NCBI RefSeq assembly: GCF_000178115.2 | Contig: NC_014828.1 | Span: forward strand, 248,001 to 312,000 | DNA from: Ethanoligenens harbinense YUAN-3 | Lineage (GTDB): Bacteria; Bacillota; Clostridia; Oscillospirales; Ethanoligenentaceae | DNA length: 64,000 bases | Reading direction: 5' to 3' | Shown here: positions 54,979 through 62,616 of the stretch, piece by piece | Layout of the letters: the number at the start of each line of letters is the position of its first letter | Numbering within the stretch: the first letter of the stretch is position 1 | Translations under genes and position numbers: made by a program | Notes under the pieces: model-generated | The model's input: the letters and a program-made list of their open reading frames with translations, nothing else | Databases searched by the model: none | What the model was told of the DNA's origin: nothing

Positions 54979-56073
54979 TTGAAACGGATTTTCCTCGTCG
55001 GAATGAATATGTTCCGCATCCTGTTCCGAAAAAAAAGCAGTTTCGTTCTCTATCTTTTGCTGCCGGTGCTGATTGCCGGGGCGGCATTTTTTCTGACGCA
55101 TTTTTTCAGCACCACCGTCACGGTCGGCGTTGTCAACGAGGATGACGGAAGCTACGGCAAAGCTTTTGTCAACCTGCTTGGACAGGTGGGGAACGCAAAG
55201 ATTGTCTCCGACACGCCGTCTCAGCTCAGACAGGCGCTGGATACCGGGACGGTTGATTACGGGATTGCGGTTGGCCGGGACTTCAGCCGGCAGATACAGT
55301 CGGGAACGGTTCCGCAGGTCACGTTCTATCAATACGGTTCGTCGGCTTCCAGCGGTATGGAGGAACTGGTATCCGCCACGTTGAAAAGCGAGGTCGGCCG
55401 GGCGGCGGGCGAAAGCGGGGAAAGCGTTTCGGTCAAAACGGTCAGCGTACCCAAGACCACGTCCAACGGGAACAAAAACATCAGCACGATGGGCCTTTTC
55501 ATCATGTTCCTGTTGTTCAGTGCAAGTTTTGTTTCGGAGCTCATCATCGAGGATAAGGCCGGCGGTGCGTTTTACCGTGTTATTTCCACGCCGGTTTCGG
55601 AACCCGAGTACGTGCTGGGCAATATTCTTGTTAATCTTGTCATTGTCAGCGCGCAGATCCTTATCGCGTTGGCGGCAATCCTGTTTCTGTTTCATATCGA
55701 AGTGTATGTTGCTTTTTGGAAGCTGTTTCTCACGCTGCTTCTGTTTGGCTGCACCGCGACCGCGTTTGGCATTTTGATTGCCTCCTTTTGCAAAGAGCAC
55801 GAGCAGGCCAACAGCCTGCAGACGCTGATCATTTTGCCCACCAGCATGATTTCCGGTTGTCTGATGAACATTTCGATCATGCCCGACGCCGTGCAGAATG
55901 CTGCGCGGCTGACCCCTCAGTATTGGACACTGGAGGCCATCACGTCGCTGCAAAAGGGTGAACGGTTTCTGAATACGCTTCCCGACCTTCTTATCCTCGC
56001 AGGGTTTGCCAGCCTGTTTTTTCTGGTCGCTATTTTTGTGTTTAAAAGGAACCGGGATCTGAACGCGCCCTGA
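54979..56073 (+). CDS. ABC-2 type permease (second subunit)
   Basis: A 364-residue permease with the same layout as its neighbour: an N-terminal helix (LYLLLPVLIAGAAFFL), an outer domain of about 150 residues beginning VGVVNEDDGSYGKAF, and five C-terminal helices including FIMFLLFSASFVSEL and SMISGCLMNISIMP. The VxVVNxD element is typical of ABC-2 permeases of the YhgE/Pip-like side. The start is probably the TTG at 54979, eight bases after GAGGAG; the GTG at 54970 lies inside that site. It should pair with the preceding permease and the ATPase. Confidence 0.87.
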   Translation: MKRIFLVGMNMFRILFRKKSSFVLYLLLPVLIAGAAFFLTHFFSTTVTVGVVNEDDGSYGKAFVNLLGQVGNAKIVSDTPSQLRQALDTGTVDYGIAVGRDFSRQIQSGTVPQVTFYQYGSSASSGMEELVSATLKSEVGRAAGESGESVSVKTVSVPKTTSNGNKNISTMGLFIMFLLFSASFVSELIIEDKAGGAFYRVISTPVSEPEYVLGNILVNLVIVSAQILIALAAILFLFHIEVYVAFWKLFLTLLLFGCTATAFGILIASFCKEHEQANSLQTLIILPTSMISGCLMNISIMPDAVQNAARLTPQYWTLEAITSLQKGERFLNTLPDLLILAGFASLFFLVAIFVFKRNRDLNAP

Positions 56074-56115
56074 TCGGACGGTGCGTGAAAGGGCGGTGTG
56101 GATTGGGGCAACAGG

Positions 56116-56817
56116 ATGGAAAAATCGTATGAATTCGTCTGCATCTCATTTGGCGACGTTCGCATGGAGCAGAGCGTTTATCAAAAGCACCTGCATCCTT
56201 TGGAACAAAAATTGATAGAGCATGCAATAGACAAACGAAAGGCTGAATTTCTGTCCGGCAGATTTTGTGTCAGGCTCGCTTACGCAAGGCTTTGCGGCGG
56301 CTTGAGCACGGAACCCTGCGTGCTGAATGACTGTTATGGCGCGCCTTTTCTGACGGCGAACGGCGCATATTCGGTAAGCATCACGCACGACGACGGGCTT
56401 GCCGCAGCACTTGTTTCGGATAAACACCGGCTTCGTGCGGCGTTGGATGTCCAGAGGGTTTCCTCTCGATACACCGACGCGATTTATCGTTTTTTGCGCC
56501 CGTCCGAAAGGGAGCTGGTTGACCGGCACAGCGGAGCCTACGGGCGAGATTTCATGGTCGCCGCCATGTGGGTCGCGAAGGAGGCAATGAGCAAGCTTTT
56601 TCAGTTCGGCTTTTCCATTTATGATATATTGGAAATATCAGATTTTGAAAAGGGTGGACAATTTGCTGTAAGATTCGCTCGTTTACCCTATTTTCAAGTG
56701 ATGCTTCGAACCAGTCGGGATTATCTGTTCGGCTTTGCCGCCCCAGCGAAACAGATGGAGGCGTTCGGGGAAAATAGTCTGCAGATTGCCCCGATTTCAT
56801 TGGAGCATTTTATTTGA
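56116..56817 (+). CDS. Sfp-type 4'-phosphopantetheinyl transferase
   Basis: Transfers phosphopantetheine from CoA to the serine of carrier domains. Motifs in order: KAEFLSGRFCVRLAYARLC, YSVSITHDDGLAAALVS, RAALDVQRV (magnesium-binding Asp) and MWVAKEAMSKLF. The length of about 233 residues fits the Sfp class, so it can activate the ACP and PCP domains of the adjacent cluster. Start choice is open: the ATG at 56116 behind GGGGC, or a GTG at 56098 behind AAAGGG. It is the last gene of the rightward operon; a partial tRNA-like sequence begins directly after its stop codon. Confidence 0.9.
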   Translation: MEKSYEFVCISFGDVRMEQSVYQKHLHPLEQKLIEHAIDKRKAEFLSGRFCVRLAYARLCGGLSTEPCVLNDCYGAPFLTANGAYSVSITHDDGLAAALVSDKHRLRAALDVQRVSSRYTDAIYRFLRPSERELVDRHSGAYGRDFMVAAMWVAKEAMSKLFQFGFSIYDILEISDFEKGGQFAVRFARLPYFQVMLRTSRDYLFGFAAPAKQMEAFGENSLQIAPISLEHFI

Positions 56818-56987
56818 CAACCACACTGCGGGTACAGTCCGGTTTTTCACCGAGCCTGCTTTAGCTGGAATGTCGCCCTGTTGCGTTGCAAATACCTGGA
56901 ATATGATGAGCTTGGTTCAAAGCTGGAAGCTTTGTTTCCTGATCTGGACGAGGCGGATGCCATCCGCAAATCGGAAAAGCGAAAGCT

Positions 56988-57016
56988 ACTCGAGCCCAAG
57001 ACCTCTTGCGTGTGAA
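56988..57016. repeat. att-like direct repeat of tRNA-Val, outer copy
   Basis: Twenty-nine bases identical to 57574-57602 except for one position (56993 G versus 57579 A). The shared part, including CCCAAGACCTCTTGCGTGTG, covers the anticodon loop to T-loop of tRNA-Val, the usual crossover segment of tRNA-targeting integrases. The two copies are 586 bp apart. Confidence 0.75.
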
Positions 57017-57511
57017 TGAATAAAATTTAAACGGAGTACACAAGGAAGCCATCTATTGAACAAAAGAATATGCCTACGGAGTGCAAAAGGTGATTTATAG
57101 GCATACGTGTAGGTATACGTCCTTTGTACACCATTCCCTTGTCTGCTATACTTTGCATAGGGGTGTCATTACGGATTATGATATGAGCAGGGAAGTGAAA
57201 TTTTGTACGGCGGCGCCCGAAGCGCTGGAACGGTGCGGTCAAATGGTCACGCCGTTTTTATTTGCCTGATCTGTGGCGGCGTAGCGCATGTGGAGCGTGG
57301 GAAGTCACGCATACGGGCATGGTGTGAGGGGTGCGGGGAATCGGTGAGATAGAGGTTAACATAGGTCCGAACAGCCCATATATTTACAATATGTTCAATA
57401 ATTACTCCGGTTTTGTTACAATTTTCGCGCTTTTATTGATTTGGCTGCGATTATAATTTTATCGTTTTACGGGCACACGGTAGGCATACCGGGTATTTTC
57501 AGGCAAAACGA

Positions 57512-57553
57512 AAACCGCTTACCTTTGCCATGAATGGCTTAGGTAAGCGGTTT
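57512..57553 (-). terminator. terminator of the tRNA operon
   Basis: Thirteen-bp outer arms AAACCGCTTACCT / AGGTAAGCGGTTT and inner GCCAT/ATGGC, followed on the minus strand by TTCGTTTTG. It lies just after tRNA-Val. Confidence 0.85.
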
Positions 57554-57557
57554 GTCT

Positions 57558-57634
57558 TGGTGGACACATCGGGACTCGAACCCAAGACCTCTTGCGTGTG
57601 AAGCAAGCGCTCTAACCTGCTGAGCTATGCGTCC
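57558..57634 (-). tRNA. tRNA-Val(CAC)
   Basis: Minus-strand cloverleaf: acceptor GGACGCA with GTGTCC, anticodon stem CTTGC/GCAAG around loop TTCACAC (anticodon CAC, reading GTG), T-arm GGGTTCGAGTCCC, encoded CCA. Third and last gene of the tRNA operon, and the target of the att-like duplication. Confidence 0.95.
57574..57602. repeat. att-like direct repeat, copy inside tRNA-Val
   Basis: The tRNA-Val copy of the 29-bp repeat also found at 56988-57016, with one mismatch. It spans the anticodon loop to the T-loop of the intact gene. Confidence 0.75.
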
Positions 57635-57669
57635 AATATAAGCGGGCGAAAAACGCCACGCTGCTTGTC

Positions 57670-57744
57670 TGGTGACCCGGAGGGGAATCGAACCCCTGTT
57701 ACAGCCGTGAAAGGGCCGTGTCTTAGCCGCTTGACCACCGGGCC
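57670..57744 (-). tRNA. tRNA-Glu(TTC)
   Basis: Minus-strand cloverleaf: acceptor GGCCCGG with CCGGGTC (one wobble), anticodon stem CGGCC/GGCTG, loop CTTTCAC (anticodon TTC, reading GAA/GAG), T-arm GGGGTTCGATTCCCC, encoded CCA. Confidence 0.95.
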
Positions 57745-57793
57745 GACTGTGGGAGCATCATGGGGCAATTTCCGAAAAGCACCGGATGCTCAA

Positions 57794-57870
57794 TGGTAGC
57801 GGCAGTTGGAGTCGAACCAACGACACTGCGGGTATGAACCGCATGCTCTAGCCAACTGAGCTATGCCGCC
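57794..57870 (-). tRNA. tRNA-Met(CAT), elongator type
   Basis: Minus-strand cloverleaf: acceptor GGCGGCA with TGCCGCT, anticodon stem TGCGG/CCGCA, loop TTCATAC (anticodon CAT), T-arm GTTGGTTCGACTCCAAC, encoded CCA. It lacks the initiator's three GC pairs and mismatched acceptor end, so it reads as elongator. First gene of the operon. Confidence 0.92.
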
Positions 57871-57922
57871 ATGTGAAAGCGCACCTGAAAAAGCACACTA
57901 TTTTCCCTGAGGGACGATGACT

Positions 57923-57952
57923 ATTATAGCACTTTCACACGTGGCTTGTCAA
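57923..57952 (-). promoter_or_regulatory. promoter of the tRNA-Met/Glu/Val operon
   Basis: On the minus strand TTGACA (57947-57952) and TATAAT (57923-57928) are both consensus, with an 18-bp spacer, about 50 bp upstream of tRNA-Met. Confidence 0.85.
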
Positions 57953-58015
57953 TGTTTTGTACGCAAAAATTTTTCGGCATCCATCCACAGTCTGCGTACC
58001 GGGTCACGCCGGGTT

Positions 58016-59503
<1,488 letters not shown>

Positions 59504-59512
59504 TCACATTTC

Positions 59513-59549
59513 GGTTCGCGCCTGCCGGCCGAAAGGGGCGGCGCGAACC
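59513..59549 (-). promoter_or_regulatory. hairpin in the guaB leader
   Basis: Arms GGTTCGCGCC / GGCGCGAACC (59513-59522, 59540-59549) just before the guaB ribosome site, within a leader of about 230 nt. No T-run, and no recognisable purine riboswitch core. It could influence translation initiation. Confidence 0.45.
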
Positions 59550-59725
59550 GATCGTCCTTTTTCTCTGGCGTATCCAACATACCCGAATTACCCGACGAAT
59601 GGTATAAAAAAACATCCGGATCCGTTTTGCAGGTCAAAACGATCACTGGACGCCCTCGTTGCGTTTTCGGAGAAAACGCAAGCAAATATCCCTTCCGCAG
59701 GGTACCATTCAAATGATTGCTTCAT

Positions 59726-59754
59726 ATTTTAACACATCGGGCCGCAGTTGGCAA
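59726..59754 (-). promoter_or_regulatory. promoter of guaB
   Basis: On the minus strand TTGCCA (59749-59754) and TAAAAT (59726-59731) are separated by 17 bp. Start near 59719 would give a leader of about 230 nt. Confidence 0.5.
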
Positions 59755-59978
59755 CCACATTTTCAAAAATGCAGGATGGGTTGGTGACGCATGCAAAAAA
59801 TCCGGCCGGCGCAGGAACCGCATGGGAAAGCCGCTTGAATGCGGTGCCGAACGCGTGTTTCCAAATGATGCAGGACATGCCGCGCATACCCACCGCCATG
59901 CGGGCCAAAATAAGGCTGTGCAAAACAGACGGCGGGGTTTGCAGGGTTTTTGCGGCCTGCCTGAAAGGAAGTGGCAGA

Positions 59979-60422
59979 ATGGCGGTGACCAAAAAACAGT
60001 ATGCGCAGATGGCGAACGTCCAGTCGCCCAACTCCCCGATTGTCAAAAACTGCGTGTGGGCGTTCTGCACGGGCGGGGCGATCTGCACCGTGGGGCAGAG
60101 CATGACCAACATCTATCAACAGTTCGGGTTGAAAGAACTGGATGCGTCCAATGCGGCTACTATCACGCTGGTGTTCCTCGGCGCATTTCTCACCGGGCTG
60201 CATGTATACGACAAACTGGCTAAATACGCGGGCGCCGGTTCTTTGGTGCCCATCACGGGGTTTGCCAACGCGGTGGTTTCGCCCGCGCTTGAATATAAAA
60301 GCGAAGGGTTCGTTCTGGGGTTGGGCGCGAAAATGTTCACCATTGCCGGACCGGTGCTGGTTTACGGCATTACGGCGTCTATCCTGTATGGGCTCGTGCT
60401 GTGGATTTTCAAACTGTTTTAG
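59979..60422 (+). CDS. spoVAC: stage V sporulation protein AC
   Basis: Inner-membrane component of the SpoVA channel that moves dipicolinic acid into the forespore and releases it at germination. The 147 residues have about four hydrophobic segments and the family start (QMANVQSPNSPIVKNCVWAF), then GLHVYDKLAKYAGAGSLVPITGFANAV. The start is the ATG at 59979, because AAAGGAAGTGG precedes it and the extra 77 codons of the open frame do not resemble the family. First of three spoVA genes. Confidence 0.95.
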   Translation: MAVTKKQYAQMANVQSPNSPIVKNCVWAFCTGGAICTVGQSMTNIYQQFGLKELDASNAATITLVFLGAFLTGLHVYDKLAKYAGAGSLVPITGFANAVVSPALEYKSEGFVLGLGAKMFTIAGPVLVYGITASILYGLVLWIFKLF

Positions 60423-60530
60423 CCTTTGTTAAAAGTATACACCAACGGGTGTTTGAGGAATACTGCAGTCCCGTAGGGAAGAAGTGCAGAAAAAACGCGG
60501 GATAAACGGAACCAAAGAGGAGGGGGTCGT

Positions 60531-61544
60531 ATGGCCACAAGGGTCGGGCGGTATACGATCCGGCTGGATCAGCCGCCTTCCGTTATGGGATATGCTTCGG
60601 TCGTTGGCAAAAAAGAGGGCGAAGGCCCTCTGGCAGACGAGTTCGATCAGATTGAGGAAGACACCACGTTCGGCGAGAAAACGTGGGAAAAGGCGGAAAG
60701 CCGCCTGCAGAATACGACGCTGAACAAGGCGCTGGGAAAGGCCGACATCACGCCGGGCACGGTGGATATCATTTTCGCTGGTGACCTGCTCAATCAGTGC
60801 ATCGGCACCAGCTACGGGCTGAGGGAATTCGGCATTCCGTTCGCGGGGCTGTACGGCGCGTGCTCCACCATGGCGGAATCGCTGGCGATGGCGGCGGTGT
60901 TTGTGGAGGGCGGCTTTGCCAATGTGGCGGCTGCGCTCACATCGTCCCATTTCTGCTCGGCGGAGCGGCAATACCGCCTGCCGCTGGAATACGGAGGACA
61001 GCGCGCCCCCAGCGCACAGTGGACGGTGACGGGTTCGGGCGCGGTCATCCTCGGCAGGGAGGGTGACGGACCATATGCGCGGGAACTGACGTTTGGACGC
61101 ATGGTGGATCTCGGCATCAAGGACCAGAGCAACATGGGCGCGGCGATGGCGCCCGCGGCGGCCGATACGCTGCAGCATTATTTTGACGACACCGGTGTCT
61201 CGCCGGATCGTTTCGATCTCATCGTCACGGGCGACCTCGGCGCTGTGGGCAGCAATCTGCTGCGCGAGCTGCTGCAAAAGGAGGGCGTCACGCTGGGAGA
61301 GAATTACAACGACTGCGGCCTGATGATCTATGACCGCGACAGACAGGATGTCCATGCGGGAGGCTCGGGCTGCGGCTGCGCGGCGTCGGTACTTTGCTCA
61401 CACATCCTGAACAACATGAAAAGCGGCCATTTGCACGAGGTGCTGTTTATGGCCACAGGCGTTCTGATGAGCCCGCTCAGCGTGCAGCAGGGGCAGTCCA
61501 TTCCGTCGGTGGCGCATGCGGTGCATCTGTCCACCAGCCGCTGA
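60531..61544 (+). CDS. spoVAD: stage V sporulation protein AD
   Basis: Thiolase-fold protein of 337 residues that binds dipicolinic acid on the forespore side of the SpoVA channel. Typical stretches are IIFAGDLLNQCIGTSYGLRE, LYGACSTMAESLAMA, SSHFCSAERQYRLPLEYG and GDLGAVGSNLLRELL. GAGGAGG lies before the ATG. It is 108 bp after spoVAC and 18 bp before spoVAE. Confidence 0.96.
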   Translation: MATRVGRYTIRLDQPPSVMGYASVVGKKEGEGPLADEFDQIEEDTTFGEKTWEKAESRLQNTTLNKALGKADITPGTVDIIFAGDLLNQCIGTSYGLREFGIPFAGLYGACSTMAESLAMAAVFVEGGFANVAAALTSSHFCSAERQYRLPLEYGGQRAPSAQWTVTGSGAVILGREGDGPYARELTFGRMVDLGIKDQSNMGAAMAPAAADTLQHYFDDTGVSPDRFDLIVTGDLGAVGSNLLRELLQKEGVTLGENYNDCGLMIYDRDRQDVHAGGSGCGCAASVLCSHILNNMKSGHLHEVLFMATGVLMSPLSVQQGQSIPSVAHAVHLSTSR

Positions 61545-61562
61545 ACAGGGAGGCAAAGTCGT

Positions 61563-61919
61563 ATGGAATATATTCAGGCATTTTTGGTGGGCGGTATCCT
61601 TTGTGTCATCGGTCAGCTCCTGATCGATAAAACCAAGCTGACGCCCGCCCGCATCCTCGTTACCTATGTGACGGCAGGCGTGGTGCTCACGGCGGTTGGG
61701 CTGTATCGTCCTCTGGTGGAGTTCGGCGGCGCGGGCGCGACGGTGCCGCTCACCGGTTTTGGTTTTGCGCTGGCAAACGGCGTGCGCGAGGCGGTGCGGC
61801 AGAAAGGCTTTCTGGGCGTGTTCACCGGGGGGGTCATGGCTACGGCGGGCGGCATTGCGGCGGCTATCTTTTTTGGGTATCTGGTCGCGCTTGTTTTTAA
61901 ACCGGGAGACAAATCATAA
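61563..61919 (+). CDS. spoVAE: stage V sporulation protein AE (AEB type)
   Basis: A 118-residue membrane protein of the SpoVA dipicolinate channel. Four hydrophobic segments are visible, beginning AFLVGGILCVIGQLLID, with GAGATVPLTGFGFALANGV in the middle. AC-AD-AE is the minimal spoVA set common in Clostridia. It ends before a hairpin that faces the convergent zinc-ribbon gene. Confidence 0.95.
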   Translation: MEYIQAFLVGGILCVIGQLLIDKTKLTPARILVTYVTAGVVLTAVGLYRPLVEFGGAGATVPLTGFGFALANGVREAVRQKGFLGVFTGGVMATAGGIAAAIFFGYLVALVFKPGDKS

Positions 61920-61926
61920 AAACAAA

Positions 61927-61954
61927 GCGGCTATGGCGAAACCGCCACAGCCGC
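61927..61954. terminator. hairpin between convergent spoVAE and TM2-protein genes
   Basis: Arms GCGGCTATGGCG / CGCCACAGCCGC with one mismatch and loop AAAC. T-runs are weak on both sides. Confidence 0.6.
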
Positions 61955-61976
61955 AAGATACATATGCATGTTAAGA

Positions 61977-62426
61977 TTATTGGAGCGGAATCCCCTTGCC
62001 GTCCTGTTTGATATTCCCTACCAGAATCAGGATGCCTTCCACCAGGCCCCAGATGCTCATGGCCGAGGAAAGAAGGAATCCAATGCCCAACGTGGGGATG
62101 GCGAGGATCCAGCCCAGAATGGTGAGACAGAGCTGGATGACAGCTTTGGTGGTATAGCCGAGATAGAAGTTGTGGATGCCCAGGCCGCCCAGGAAAATGC
62201 CCAGGATGCCTGCCGCAATCTTGGATTTCTGGCCGCCGGCCGCCGTTGGAGCGCTGTTGTTCGGGGCACCGAGTGAAACGCCGCATTTCACACAGACCAC
62301 CGCTTCGGGTGCTGTCTGCGCGCCGCAGTTCATACAATAGTTCCGGCCCGAGCCTTTCGGGACGCCGCATTTGATGCACACGACAGCACTGGGGTCCATC
62401 GCCGCACCGCAATTTCTGCAATACAT
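61977..62426 (-). CDS. zinc-ribbon and TM2 domain protein
   Basis: A 149-residue membrane protein. Two N-terminal zinc ribbons (YCRNCGAAM..CIKCG and YCMNCGAQT..CVKCG, CxxC pairs) are followed by a short linker and a TM2 domain: AAGILGIFLGGLGIHNFYLGY and a second helix ending before SIWGLVEGILIL. The role of such proteins in bacteria is unknown. GGAGGGG precedes the ATG at 62426, 13 codons inside the longest frame. Monocistronic, between two terminators. Confidence 0.85.
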   Translation of the reverse strand: MYCRNCGAAMDPSAVVCIKCGVPKGSGRNYCMNCGAQTAPEAVVCVKCGVSLGAPNNSAPTAAGGQKSKIAAGILGIFLGGLGIHNFYLGYTTKAVIQLCLTILGWILAIPTLGIGFLLSSAMSIWGLVEGILILVGNIKQDGKGIPLQ

Positions 62427-62554
62427 AATAAAAAGCCCCTCCTCGTTTAACCATTCCGCATACACAAATATTATAACATTTGCAAAACTTTACAACAAGG
62501 CAAAATCAGCAATATTTTGACAATTTTCTTGCGTTTGGTTTCTGGTTGATCATA

Positions 62555-62605
62555 AAACAAGGCGCCGGGCCGATGGGGTGAAACCATCGGTTCGGCGCCT
62601 TGTTT
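62555..62605 (-). terminator. terminator of the DUF4340-type gene
   Basis: Outer arms AAACAAGGCGCCG / CGGCGCCTTGTTT and inner CCGATGG / CCATCGG, followed on the minus strand by a T-rich stretch (TTGTTTTATG). It lies just after the gene's stop. Confidence 0.88.
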
Positions 62606-62616
62606 AAAAAGCCATT

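Larger units (their letters stand above)
56818..57557. other. relic region with partial tRNA copies
   Basis: A stretch of 740 bp without a convincing gene. Directly after the phosphopantetheinyl transferase stop, 17 bases (56818-56834) match the tRNA-Met gene at 57818-57834 with one mismatch. An open coding-like tail (LEYDELGSKLEALFPDLDEA, then IRKSEKRKLLEPKTSCV) runs into a 29-bp copy of tRNA-Val and stops. TAGGCATAC occurs at 57098 and 57481, TAGGTATAC at 57110 and an inverted TAGGCAT at 57070-57076, spaced like recombinase arm sites. A 28-codon frame at 57184-57270 is not recognised. The whole looks like the scar of an integrated element. Confidence 0.5.
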
